Shown here: piece by piece, positions 10,296 through 21,806 of the stretch
Layout of the letters: every line of letters starts with the position of its first letter
Position numbering within the stretch: the stretch's first letter is position 1
Source of the DNA: Arctopsyche grandis
Lineage: Eukaryota > Arthropoda > Insecta > Trichoptera > Hydropsychidae
Assembly: GCF_051622035.1 (NCBI RefSeq)
Contig: NC_135356.1
Location: 12,386,079-12,450,078 of the forward strand
Reading direction: 5' to 3'
DNA: 64,000 nucleotides
Notes under the pieces: generated by a model
Told to the model about the DNA's origin: nothing
The model's database searches: none
Seen by the model: the letters and a program-made list of their open reading frames with translations, nothing else
Made by a program: the position numbers and the translations under genes

Positions 10296-10994
10296 ACACA
10301 ATACAAAAAAGTTAAATATGTATGTTATTTTTAAAAAATATGTCCTCTAAATAAGCAATTTGAAATTTGTAGTAACTAGATCTATTCACAATGAATCTTC
10401 AGAGAGACCTAATATTGCATAATTTTATGGTCCTACCAATAAATAATATTGCACCCAAACTTTAATTTTGGGGAAGGGTTAGTTAAACAAATATTTCTTT
10501 ATAGAAAATCAATAAATCTCAAGCATTTTTAAAAAACTCGCTGAAAGAATAAAATTCGGCTTTCTTTTTTATTACAAAGAGGGCACTAACTATTTATCAT
10601 TAGAGGTTGCAATTTACCGTAAAATTCCCTAAACCGGTGAACTACCGGTACAGCGGAATTTACCGGTTAGTGAAAAAAAGATTTTTTTTACTTTACTTTT
10701 TCTAAAAACGTTTACCTAGATTGAATCGCTAAAAATTAAAAATAAACCTTAGATAAATAATGTACATAAAAGTAAATTCGTAACGATAAATAAATTAAAT
10801 TTTTCTATTATTTATGTATAACCATTTGAAAGTTTCGATTATGATTGAAACAACCGTCTGATCGCCTTTTTATACGATTTGGTTGGTCTGTGTTGGCCAG
10901 TGTATTTGTCAATTTAAAATTGCCACATTCAATACTGAAAATAAACAAATTCCAGACAACCTGATCCACAATACATACGCTATTTACATCAATT

Positions 10995-11205
10995 TTTACT
11001 TTATCTATGTACGTAGTAACAATAGATGAAGTTTTGTGATCATGCGAAAATTCGAACTCGAGATTTTGACTAATTCGAACTCAGAATCGATCACTGATCT
11101 CTGATTTTTATGATCTAGAAAAAATGTGTGTGTGTCTGTGGATTTTTTGAACAACGTTAGTCCTATCGCTTTTAAAATTTTGTTTGTTACTGAAATTCTT
11201 ACAGA
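10995..11205 (+). repeat. Dispersed repeat family D (partial)
   Basis: Shares the ordered words ACTTTATCTATGTACGTAGT, CATGCGAAAATTCGAACTCG, GATCTAGAAAAAATGTGTG and a (GT)n tract with copies at 13225, 19913, 21150, 38955, 42790 and 54640. It has no open frame in any copy. It is an unclassified interspersed repeat; the fullest copy is at 42790-43335. Confidence 0.65.
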
Positions 11206-11214
11206 ACGTATTAC

Positions 11215-11475
11215 GTCCAGATTTCGATTCCGATTTCGATTTCGACTTTGATTTTAGTTCCGATTTCCGATTCCGATTTTAGTTCCAAATTCGGATTCCT
11301 GTTTCAGTTCCGAATTCAGATTCCCTTTTCAGTTCCGGTTCCAGATTCCTTTTTCAATTCCAGTATCGGATTCCTGTTTCAGTAACACGACCGGATTTCG
11401 ATTTCAGTTCCTGTTTCAGTTCTGGTTCCAAATTCTAATGTCAGTTCCGGATCCACATTCCTATTTCTGATTGGT
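11215..11475. repeat. Degenerate GATTCC/AGTTCC simple repeat
   Basis: About 260 bases of imperfect six-base units (GATTTC, GATTCC, AGTTCC) follow directly on repeat D. It is too degenerate to be recent and has no coding frame. Confidence 0.65.
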
Positions 11476-11547
11476 TGACGTTAAATTTTTTTATTTGATT
11501 CAAATAAATTTTATTTACCATTACAATAGCCATTTTTATGCGGTTTT

Positions 11548-11550
<3 letters not shown>

Positions 11551-11584
<34 letters not shown>

Positions 11585-11839
11585 GAATGTCTGTGTGGGT
11601 GTCTCGAATAGACTCCTAAAACACCGAACCGATTACGATGGAACTTTCAAGATCTGTTGTATGCATGTCCGTGAAGATTACTGTGAAAATAAACGGGAAA
11701 AAACGGGAATGAGTGTTATTGCAACGCAATAATTTCAAATGTGTTCGCTGCCTGCGTTTTTCCGACAAATGGGAACGGGAACGGGAACAGGAATTGCATG
11801 CGTTATTATGGCATTGCACCGCATGCCGGGTTCAGCTAG
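11551..11839 (+). mobile_element. Helitron-like element, copy 2, with (AT)n head
   Basis: An (AT)n tract precedes the element's GAATGTCTGTGTGGGTGTC, GACTCCTAAAACACC and CCGATTACGATGGAACTTTC modules. It ends GCATGCCGGGTTCAGCTAG followed by T, the same terminus as the 4805-5178 copy. The middle is shorter than in that copy, with AACGGGAACGGGAACAGG repeated near the 3' end in both. Confidence 0.65.
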
Positions 11840-12139
11840 TAGTATATGTATAATATATTTAAAAAGTACATCGTTCAGATCATGTTCGATAATCTTGTAC
11901 GGATACATTTGGCTTAGTGTTGCGATGATTTTTCAATCACAAATTTTATAATTACAAACGGTATTTGGTAGGTTGGATTTTAATGATACCGATTTAATTT
12001 AGTATGAAACCGTCTCAACAATAAATGTCGGATAAAAGTCGTCAAACTTTGACAGGAGTCGATCGATCGGTAACCTATAGATTTCTACTAATCATTATTA
12101 CACTGAGACAGAATATTGAAAAGGTGAATTTAAGGGTTG

Positions 12140-12475
12140 ATTGAGAGAGTGGTGACTTAGCAAATCACTTTCTCCGGAATGGGTGGATGTGTGGGAGTGA
12201 TTGAAAGGGAGAAGGGGGGGGGGATGCACGTGTTCTTTGAGACCCACCATCGTCGGCGCCTTTGCGGCGCGCTGACTCTATTTACGCGAGCCGAGATTAA
12301 AAACTAACGTTTGTTTATTGGTTCTGGTGAAGACTTTCTACGCAGACGTTGAACGTACAAAGCGCCGCCCACTATTAGCGCCCTGGTGCGAGGCCTATTT
12401 TACTCTCAGTCGGGGCCCCCTAAAATCTACACCCGACCGTTCCACTCTCTACTACCCACCTCTGGATCGATTTTT
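12140..12475. promoter_or_regulatory. GC-rich non-repetitive block, candidate regulatory element
   Basis: A sharply GC-richer island of about 330 bases in AT-rich surroundings. It has a G-run (12216-12224), GGCGCCTTTGCGGCGCGC, a TTTGTTTATTGG forkhead-type site and GGGGCCCCC. It is not shared with any other part of the window and has no convincing ORF. It lies about 16 kb upstream of the forkhead gene. A regulatory role is inferred only from composition. Confidence 0.3.
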
Positions 12476-13224
12476 TTTATAATTTCATACTACATTTTCT
12501 AAATGTGTGTTTCAGTTTTTAATTTAGAATAAAAAAAAAAACTGCAAACGTGCAATGTATTTCGTGATACTCAGACGTCGGCAAGCTTTTTTGGCGGGTC
12601 AAAATCTGACAATTAACAAAATGTTTTGGGTCAGTGGGTATTTTAATTTTTAAATTATTTTAGTGATAGTAAAATACATTTTATTGAGAACTTATATAAT
12701 TACATTATTTTGAACTTGAAACAAATAAAAAAAATAAAAATTGTCAATTTATGAACGTTCTCTTCGTTATCAATGGTTCCCCTGAATTTGAATTGGTGAC
12801 ATCAACTTAGTGAAGTCTGATTTATATTTAGTCACCTTACGACGGTTACAACAAGTGTATGAATTTTCGATAGTTGAGTTGCTCCTACATACATATAGTA
12901 AAAATATTTTCTTACATGAACCTAACGCGGATAAAATGGCAAAGCCTATTTTTTTCATAGATGAAAACTTTAGGAAGTGATATTCAACGCTTTGATTTGA
13001 TTACCTTACGTTTTTCCTAAATCTTTCTTCAATGTTTTGAATATATCCGTCTACGACATGGAACTTTTAAAAGCAAACATTTCTAAAATTAAATTGTCAA
13101 TTCAATATTCAAGTGGGTCACTTGATATTGTCAATTAGGTCACTTAGTGACTTGCAGTTCATTGGTTGCCGACGCAAGCTCTAACAAACTGTAAACTTCA
13201 CAAAACTGTAAAATAAGTTTCACT

Positions 13225-13460
13225 TTTTACTTCTTTACTTTATCTATGTATGTACGTAGTAACAATAAATTAAGTTTTGTGAGTATGCGAAAATCTGACC
13301 TCGAGATTTTGATTGATTCAAAATCAGAATCGATCACGGATCACATTTTCAAGATCTAGAAAAAAATTGTGTGTGTGTATTTTGGAGCCGATTTGAACAC
13401 CGTTAGTCTCATAAAATTTAAACTTCGATGAGTTACTGAAATGTTTATCGAAACGATGTA
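13225..13460 (+). repeat. Dispersed repeat family D (second copy)
   Basis: Contains ACTTTATCTATGTATGTACG, AAGTTTTGTGAGTATGCG, CCTCGAGATTTTGATTGATT and AAGATCTAGAAAAAAATTG in the same order as the copies at 10995 and 42790. Later sequence to about 13700 may be a diverged tail. Confidence 0.6.
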
Positions 13461-13744
13461 AATTTTTTTCAAATATAGCGGTTCCAAAAGGAATCTTTTA
13501 CTCCAAACTAAGGTTTTTGATTTTTTCGAGTTTTTCTCCGAAACCTATCAGCATATTAAAATTTAGTGAACAACCCAATACCGGAAATCGCAGTTAACTA
13601 AGCTTTATCTTTAACTATTTTTTTCGATACTTTTAAAGGTTTGCACTTTTAGGTTTGCACGAAAAATTCCAGTATAATTATCCAGTATGAACGTATCGAG
13701 CTGAAAATTTATACTAGTATTCTTTATGTACTAATTTTGAGCTA

Positions 13745-14160
13745 AGGTTTTTGTTAGAATTCGTAATATTTGTAATAATTTGTAATAATTTATAATAATG
13801 ATTTGTAATAATTTATAATAATGATTTGTAATAGTTTGTAACGATTTGTAATAATTTGTAATAATGATTTGTAATAATTTATAATAATGATTTGTAATAG
13901 TTTTTAATGATTTGTAATAATTTGTAATAGTTTGTAAAAATTTGTAATAATTTTTAATAATTTGTAATAATTTGTAATAATTTGTAATAATTTGTAACAA
14001 TTTGTAATAATTTGTAGTAATTTGTAGTAATTTGTAATAATTTATAATAATTTGTAATAATTTGTAATAATTTGTAATAATAATATGTAATAATTTGTAA
14101 TAATTCATAAAAATAATATGGAATAATTTGTAATAATTCGTAAGATTCGTAAAGATTTGG
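13745..14160. repeat. Decamer minisatellite, unit TTTGTAATAA
   Basis: About 400 bases of ten-base units, with frequent variants (TTTATAATAA, TTTGTAATAG, TTTGTAACAA) and a higher-order pattern in the left part, where ATGATTTGTAATAATTTATA recurs. Because the unit is not a multiple of three, its complement reads as a repetitive 125-residue frame with a ten-residue period. That frame is a by-product and not a gene. Confidence 0.9.
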
Positions 14161-14164
14161 TTAG

Positions 14165-15730
14165 AATTCGTTAGAATTCGTATTCAAATTTTGATTTTGA
14201 AACTTTTTGTATTACTCAAATTCATACATAGATAAAGTCATGGATTGCTCTCATCAGAATTTTTATTTTTTTTTACTTTTGATCGATCAATTAAGAATAA
14301 ATAACAAAAAAATACGATTGATTTTCAAATGCATAGGTTTCGAAACACATGCGTTTGTATTTCAGGAGCCCAAACGACTATTTATTTCCCATCACATCGC
14401 ATACTAAGTACCAACACATGTACCTATGTATATAATGGGAAAAAATTTTCTTCGTAAAAACTTCGTTTTCACTGCCTTTTTTCCGCTTGTTGGGTGTTCC
14501 CGTACGGTTCAACGATGTTTATGTCTATTTTTTTTTATTTTACTGAATTCCGACGTCCTGTTTTTCGGATGCTGCTTGAACCAGAAACGCACATCGCGCC
14601 CTACACGTTGCAATCTGTCGATTTGATCGCACGAATTTTATAGTAGGCATATTATATTTTATATCCCATATGTAATATATCTTCACATGCATACATACAC
14701 GTATATATAGATATATCTGGAAAACGTCAAATTCAAGGTCTTTTCCGAAGTTTACGACCGTAGTTTACAGCCATTTATCTAATTTTGATATTATGTATGT
14801 ATGTAGAAACTCGACAACTCTCAAAAGTATATGTAATTAACACTGCATACAATAATAAGGTGATTTGGTGTTTAGGGAGGGGGAGGGATGGATGGCATTT
14901 TATATTATTATCGCTATACTGCTAGCTATCTTTTGATGCGATTATGTACAATTTTAATTATGAAAGTTAAATACAGACTGCAAAATTGTATCTTTACGTT
15001 CTCGTTTATTGCGTTTTCTCGAATCGAAAGTCGAAATTGATGTTTATTTTCCGTTTCCTATTTTTTTTTGCGCTTGTGACGTCAATCAGCCAAAACTATA
15101 AATATCTAGGTAACGTACATTTAATCGTTGTTTCGACCTTAATAATATGACCTCAGGATTATTCGTCAACGATAACGTTTTGATAACTATATATTTATGT
15201 GAGTAACAAACTATAGCAATCATGTAAAAGTAGGTTTTAGCGGAACTAATCCATATAAATCATTTTTTGGCATATATGTACATATATAATTTACTAAACA
15301 GTTTCTATGTGGTTTTGTTTAGCTTAAATTGAGTTGATCTTCCTTTCAAAACCTATACTGTCAAATACAATGTCTGAATCGTCAGCGAGAATGATATAAT
15401 ATGTGGAAAATGATAGCTGTTTACTTAGTTACCATATCAATTGTGTTGAACATGGACAAAGATTATTGCAATCAATTTTTGAACCACTTACTCCAAGATT
15501 TTTTTGAAATTTCTCTTGTACTTTTGTGCCTAATAAAAATTGAACTTTATAAAACCAAATTGAAAAGTGTTATATATGTATTTTATTTTATACAAAAATA
15601 CTAACGATTACAATTGGTTCCAGGACATTTCATTGTACGACCATAAATCTTCTTCAGGACAACTCGCCGACAGATTTCACAATTTGTTAATTATATTATA
15701 TTATACGGCAATAAAATTTTTCGAACGAAA
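14165..15730. other. Gene-free AT-rich interval
   Basis: No supported gene. A TGACGTCA CRE-type palindrome occurs at about 15077. Scattered TACATA simple sequence is the only other recurrent feature. Confidence 0.4.
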
Positions 15731-15735
15731 TACAT

Positions 15736-16113
15736 TATTTATTTATTTATTTTTACACATGTATACCAGGAAGGCCTAACTGGTAAACCCAATGCGTCAA
15801 GTATTATTAGTATTATACGATAAAGTAAATCCACATCAATTAACATCCACAGAGACATCTATGGTTAAATTTGTAAATTTGCAGCATTTTATACAATTTA
15901 GCGAAATTCTAGATTGCTGAAAACTCGAGATTTTGCGAGAAAATGGGTAAGGTTGCCTATTTGTTGGAACCGTTCCAATGAAAATCAGATAAATTAGCAA
16001 ATTCGGATAGGAAAAGGTTGACCTGGAGTCACAAATCCGAGGTCTGGCCAGCAGAAACCAGTGGGATTTGAACCCGAGACCACTTAAATGCTAACCACTC
16101 GTATATGCTGCTG
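15736..16113 (-). repeat. tRNA-derived SINE, best-preserved copy
   Basis: On the minus strand: box A AGTGGTTAGCA (complement of 16089-16099), box B GGTTCAAATCC (complement of 16064-16074), then CACTGGTTTCTGCTGG, TGTGACTCCAGGTC, a body matching the 5268-5632 copy, the 3' module TTGGGTTTACCAGTTAGGCC, and an (AAAT)n tail at 15735-15755. Head, body and tail are all present, so this copy defines the family at about 370 bases. Confidence 0.85.
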
Positions 16114-16289
16114 TTTTATTGTTTGTTGATAAAAGAAAGTTTTAAATTAATTTTAATAATATACTACCTATAAATGTGTATGATGCAAAAAATCGTTTCT
16201 CCAAATGTCCAGACATGATTACAATTCAACGTGAATGTTAGTGTCATTTACATAATTCATTGCTATTGTTTTTTATGATTATGCTTTTT

Positions 16290-16613
16290 TGTCTGTGTAT
16301 ATACATATACATATGTATACATATATTTATTTTTCTTTCTCTATTTTTTCTTTTTATAAGAAATTCCCTTCTTTGTTTTTTATAATTTGTAATTATTATT
16401 ATCCGTTATTTTATAGCTTATAAATTTTTATGAGTATGTTAAATGTGTTGTTTGTGTATATATGTACATATATGTATGTTTTGTTTTTGTCATGTCTAAT
16501 TTCTATAGTTATTAATTTGTTTCTTTTCTTTTCTGTTATATTTTTGAACATTGTGGCGTATTAGGAATTCCTGTAATGCTACAATGGTCCAAACTTTAAA
16601 TAAATAAATAAAT
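16290..16613 (+). repeat. LINE 3' UTR and tail (family L1-like to the 31.98 kb copy)
   Basis: The end matches the tail of the LINE at 31980-33040: CATTGTGGCG, GGAATTCCTGT, ACAATGGTCC, then (TAAA)n. The inverted words form a stem-loop (16549-16586) just before the tail. The sequence is 5' truncated and carries no ORF. Confidence 0.7.
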
Positions 16614-16634
16614 TATTATAAACATATATTAATT

Positions 16635-16767
16635 TAGAGGTAGGACCGGAAGCGTGCCGTTTATTGTTCAATTGTTGTAAATCCTTTGTAAAAAAGGTTC
16701 GGCAAACCTTAAACAATGCATTTACAACATTTGAAGAATATACAGCCCCCTCAGGATCCGGGCTTTA
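16635..16767. mobile_element. Palindromic hAT-type MITE copy
   Basis: Begins TAGAGGTAGGACCGG and ends TCCGGGCTTTA, with the family interior (GTTCAATTGTTGTAAATCC, AAGGTTCGGCAAACCTT). It closely matches the copies at 41350 and 61689. No convincing octamer duplication is visible here, unlike at the other sites. It sits directly after a LINE tail. Confidence 0.75.
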
Positions 16768-16779
16768 AATATTATACAT

Positions 16780-18515
16780 TGGCTATGGACCTTATGGATA
16801 TGGACCTTAAAGTTTCGTATGACATTTGCAATGACGTAAACTTTGCTTTTCAAATAGTCCCAAAGAAAAAAGTCTTGCGGTGTTGCAATTTTATATTACA
16901 TGGATGAAGTCTCACCTCAAAACATGACAATCTAATATATAATTTCGAAAAAGACTTTGTATCTATGTATGTAAGGTTTACGGTAAGTTCTACGTAGAAG
17001 ACCGAGCTGGATCAGCTTTGAAAGCGTACCTAAAAATTATAGGTAAATGAACTATTTGAAACTTTTGTCATAACATTTGGAAAGTACATAACAGTGCGAT
17101 ATGGTGTCATTGTAAATTATCGTTAAAGAGAACACACACGAAAGGGAATTTTTCTCCTTGACGGTGACGTGTTTCACTCTTTAGTGACGAAGTCCGAAAT
17201 ATGCATCAGCGATTCCCAAGCGGCAAAAAAATTGCGGTTTGAAAAAGTACCACTTTACCGGGTGGTCTTAGTACCGTTTTAGCATGACCTGTGGTTTCGT
17301 ATCAATTCTTGTCAATTTTATATACATAGGTTTACCAATAATTGGTGTCCCGCCGATCTACTTTTACCCCTTATTTGACTCATGACCTTCACAAGCATTC
17401 GCATTATTTCAAAAGGAAACTCTGCAGTTCCGCGAAACCGTTTGGCCTTTAATTAAATAATATGAAAATGAAGCTTTTGTTTTACTTCGATTTTTTTTTT
17501 CTTTTTGTCTAATACATCATTCAAACCGTGTGGTTTTAACTCAAGATAATAATCTAATACTATTTTTGGTTCATATTATCATCACTACCTTACATACATA
17601 TGTAGTTACCAAAGTATTATACATACATACATTCCATTTTATTCTGTTCGTAAGTGTAATTTTCAAAACTAGCCGATTACAGAAAATACTTCAATGCGTT
17701 AATAAACAATTTAGTACCTATACCAAATTTGATGGTTGAATAGTTGAAAAACATGTATTATATCACTTCTATATACATATGTGTTTAGATTACAACGGAG
17801 GTACTTGTATTACTATTTTAAAATATATATCTTCAATAGAAAGGGTGCTTGGTCGTGAAAAATCCACTCGCTGTGCATTTTTTGACAATTTTGAAATAAT
17901 TTGTGTTGAAATACTTAAAATCTTCTATGAAAATGTGTCTTACTGAAAAATATTCTGCATTAAACAGAATCTTTATAGTGCATGCATCGAAGAGAGTAGA
18001 ATCCGATTGAATTTAAATTCCGAATAAGGTTTTCCGATTGGACAAATTTGAAACTTCCGACTGATCCGTAATCTTCTATAACTCTTTGGCTAAGACATTT
18101 GCCGTAGATGTAAATGCTACGACAGACCCTTCAAGAGATAAGATTGAAAAATTTTCTGATTTCACTTCGAAATTTTTCATCAAACAAAATCTATGTTTTC
18201 AAATAAGATTTTGGAACCATATTGACAAAAAAAACTTTGTCATTTCCAAAAATCAGCGTTGGGTAGATGCTTTTTGCACAAAAAATGGTTCACTTTTGTC
18301 AACCATGCTCTTTTGTTCTCTTGCCTTGTAAATTAATGGAGCGGTTTATTTTTATTTTAAAAGCACCAAGCCAACACCTAAGGTTAGTATAGTCTATATA
18401 AATAGAATATATGAGTATGTACATACAAGATATTTTATTTATCTCTCGCATATTCGAGTATATAAGCATCTCGAAATTGCTGATATTATAAAATGCTACC
18501 CACTCGGCCTATATG
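16780..18515. other. Gene-free AT-rich interval
   Basis: No supported gene or repeat. Short open frames on the plus strand here are rich in Phe, Ile, Lys and Asn and look like chance frames in AT-rich DNA. Confidence 0.4.
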
Positions 18516-18519
18516 ATAC

Positions 18520-18670
18520 TGTATAATTCTTTGTAATTGGCCAGGAAAGCGCATTGGGGTTAACCTGTTATTTATTTATTAAATTAAATTTATTATTTTA
18601 AAATAATAACAACAATAAAATGACCAGTGTAACCTGACAGGTTGCCCCAAAGCGTCACACCAATTATATA
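18520..18670. repeat. SINE 3' module fragments
   Basis: Contains GGCCAGGAAAGCGCATTGGGGTTAACCTGTT followed by an A/T-rich tail and then CCTGACAGGTTGCCCCAAAGCG on the other strand. These are fragments of the SINE 3' module in two orientations. Confidence 0.5.
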
Positions 18671-19164
18671 TATCTGTTATGAATTTACATGAATTACATA
18701 TTATATCTACATATGTATGTAATTTCAAAAATCTTGAACCTCATTGTTGATATGGCGAGTATAAAATCAGACGCATTATTTAACAATATTTTGAGTTTTT
18801 GAAAGAAACTTGTTTGCAGATACATACATACATATGTCTGCAGCATATCTTTTCAAAAATGTTATTTTTGAAATTATTAAATGTCATACTTCACACATTT
18901 ATATCTCTCCTCTTCATAACAAACGTATTACGCTTCAAATTTTGTATTCATTTTAATGGAAAGTTCATATTCATTGTATTTATCGACAGTCAGCATCATT
19001 AGCATTCGTACGTCAGCGATTAAAGCATATTTTTATACTAAGCGTATTACAATATGAATTATATGTAGGAACAATACCAACTTTATGATGAAAAAAGTTT
19101 TCACTAATAAATACATTAGATACATACATACATACATATCTATCTGAAAATATATGCAATCTTT

Positions 19165-19475
19165 CGTTCTTTGAGAATAGTATTAGTTTTTTTTTATTTT
19201 CGTTATTTTTTTTGTTGTGGGGGATGTTTCTGGCTCCCTCGGTTTATTTTCCTGGAATGGTTTTATTTGGGGACCCCGATTGTGCTTCGTCGTTATTTTT
19301 ATGGTTTGGTTTGTTTACGCGCACTGCAAGACGGTTTTGAGCGCCACATACGCTACCACCGCGGCAACATGTGTCGAAGAGATTCACCATATTGTTTCGA
19401 ATCGGTTAACCCTTTCGACGCGGGAATCATGCCGATGTGACGAGATGAATCCATGCCTCGTCTACAATGAATAAA
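19165..19475. other. GC-richer unique block with two overlapping open frames
   Basis: A local rise in GC holds two overlapping plus-strand frames (19171-19440, 89 codons; 19217-19474, 85 codons). Neither resembles a known domain, and their overlap argues against either being a gene. It includes GTTTGTTTACGCG, a forkhead-type site. A conserved non-coding element or an exon of an unknown gene are both possible. Confidence 0.25.
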
Positions 19476-19912
19476 ATAATAAATAGATACATTATTTTTT
19501 CATTTATGGCACATTAAACCATACATATCATGTATGTATTTGTGTATATACTTTATATACAGAAAAAAAAATAAAAAAATATATAATTGTCACAGTCGAT
19601 GGTTCTGCCGTTTAGTTGGAAATTAAGAAGAGATTTTTCGGATGAAACTAGTCTAAATACCGGGATTACGGTGCTGGCAGAAATTTCTTTAAAAATATTA
19701 TTTTTACAAAAATAATATGGAAAAAAACATAACACAACATTATATAATGAACAATGGTGATATGAGTAATGACAGTCATATTCCATTTGTTTGCCACCCA
19801 TTTCTTCCACCCGTTTCGACGCCAGCTTGCCGTTTCCACGAAATGGTATGAACGGCCTGTATTGTGTCGCAGATATTGTGCTCAACCGCAATGATGTTTG
19901 AAGCATATTTTA

Positions 19913-20420
19913 ACTGATTCGAACTCAGACTCGACCACTGATCACGCTTTCATGATCTAGAAAAAATGTGTGAGTGTCTGTGTTTCTGTGTGAGTGTCTG
20001 TATGTTTATTGTGTGTCAGTTTATTTTGGGGATTTTTTGAACACTGTTCGTCCAATCGAACTGAAACTTTTATCGATACACCGTAATATTTTTCAAATTT
20101 TTAAGTTGACCGGAAATGGTACCTCCTCTTATAGGTATCCTCTTTCTTTTTAAGTTTTTGAATTAAATTATATCCCAAACGCCTCATCAAATCGGACTGA
20201 AATTTCTTGCTTGTAATAGAAATTATTAATATTATACCCTAATATTTTTTCCTAAGCCGAAAGTAGTACTTTTAATTTAGAGAATCAAGATTTTTATGTT
20301 TTTCTAAGAAATCCTTTAATTTATTGAACTGAAATTTTACCAAGTTATGTACATATGTATATATAAGGTTTTGGTCGGAATTCGTAAGCCAGAAGTAGAA
20401 CTTAGGTCTTGTGTAAGTTT
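19913..20420 (+). repeat. Dispersed repeat family D (long copy)
   Basis: Begins inside the family at CTGATTCGAACTCAGA and continues through GATCTAGAAAAAATGTGTG, TTTTGGGGATTTTTTGAACA and TAAGTTGACCGGAAATGG to GTAGTACTTTTA. It is colinear with 42900-43330. Confidence 0.65.
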
Positions 20421-20820
20421 TCCTACATTTGTGCTCAATTTTATTGAAAATGCTCATAGACGGTATGTGTGAACGTGTATGTATGTACATACATATGTTC
20501 GATTATCGAATTTTGTATAGATAAAATTGTAGATTGGTCACATCCGAATTTTTTACATATAGTAAATGTAATTGGAGTTTTTCTTATAATAGGTGGATTG
20601 TTTCGATGAATACTTACTAAACGGTACAAACTATTTGTAAAAATTTAATCAATTAAAGCGATGTTTTTAACTTTATTTAATTACATTTTCAGATGTGTTT
20701 TATTTAATCTTAGAAATTTATGGATGCGAACCGAAAATTTAAAGAATGTAGCCAAACTCTCAAAATTAGTACGCCAATACGAGAGTATTTTTTGCGTGAA
20801 ACATCGGGAGACTTTGCAAA

Positions 20821-20905
20821 ATGCAATTGAACGTTTTTGAAATATGAGAACATGCAATTGAACGTTTTTGAAATATGAGAACATGCAATTGAACTTTTTT
20901 CTTAT
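20821..20905. repeat. 31-bp tandem repeat, nearly three copies
   Basis: Units starting ATGCAATTGAACG recur at 20821, 20852 and 20883, a 31-base spacing. The first two units are identical. There is no coding significance. Confidence 0.9.
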
Positions 20906-20984
20906 ACATTTGAAATCGGATCGGAAATTCCCAGCACCGCAAACACGGTGCTGAAGTAACCTTCCGGGATTGGAAGCACTAGTG

Positions 20985-21105
20985 AGTACGTACCGTTTAC
21001 CATGCACCCTTTTTTTTATCTTTCGACTTAAGATCTTTCGATTTTCGATCTTTGCCTTCCGATATTTGCGTTTTCGGGCTTTTCACATTCGGGCCCGTCA
21101 CGGAG
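20985..21105. repeat. Dispersed repeat with TCGAAAGATC words, copy 1
   Basis: GTACCGTTTACCATGCACC, TTTCGACTTAAGATCTTTCG, ATCTTTGCCTTCCGATAT and CGTCACGGAGACC recur in inverted order at 50570-50705. This two-copy dispersed repeat contains a short palindrome (CGACTTAAGATCTTTCG region). Class unknown. Confidence 0.65.
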
Positions 21106-21149
21106 ACCATTCAAAAAATCCCCAAAATATACAGACAAAATATTTTTCT

Positions 21150-21262
21150 ATATCCTGAAAACGTGATCAGTGATGGATTTGAATCAAATCAGTCAAAATC
21201 TCGAATTTTCCCATGATCACAAAACTTCACATATTGTGTATAAAGTAAAAACGTAAATTATG
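21150..21262 (-). repeat. Dispersed repeat family D (minus-strand fragment)
   Basis: Complement of the family start: GAAAACGTGATCAGTGAT, ATCAGTCAAAATCTCGA and TGATCACAAAACTTCA, followed by TAAAGTAAAA. Confidence 0.6.
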
Positions 21263-21806
21263 AAAAAATATATTGATTACAATATCTACATAGTGCTTGG
21301 AAGACAGCGATCATTATAACTAGGATCATCTGATCAATTGTTATAATTCATAATATTGTGTGTGATTCATAATTTTGTATGCGATTCGTAACTTATGAAG
21401 CAGTAAACAAAAAAATTGTCAGACAAGATACTAATAAATTAAAAACAACTAAAAAATTTGTCTTTAAACAAATATGTATCTATATATGTACATACGTGAA
21501 AACTCGCTCGTTTTTTAGATTAATGGTAATAATTTAATGAAGAGGTTTTAAATTTGGTGTTTGTGTTTATTTGTTTATTATCCAGGAGACTTATTTGTGT
21601 ATTATATGTAAATAAATGTTTATCTCATTGAAATTCCTTTGAAATGATATATCTGTGTACATAATTAAGTACATAAATTCCTACGTGGTAGTAAAAAAGT
21701 GTAAGCTGGGCTTATCGGAGATGAGATCATCAGATGATGAGGTGACACCAATGTCAGTATGCTACAATGTACATATATGTACATACATACATACATATAT
21801 ATGTAC

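Noticed and set aside
13731..14108. 125-residue frame of Tyr-Tyr-Lys-Leu-Leu-type repeats on the minus strand
   Set aside because: It is the translation of the TTTGTAATAA minisatellite; a ten-base unit gives a ten-residue period in any open frame.
19171..19474. Two overlapping plus-strand frames of 89 and 85 codons as genes
   Set aside because: No domain, splice context or start context supports either; overlap makes chance more likely.
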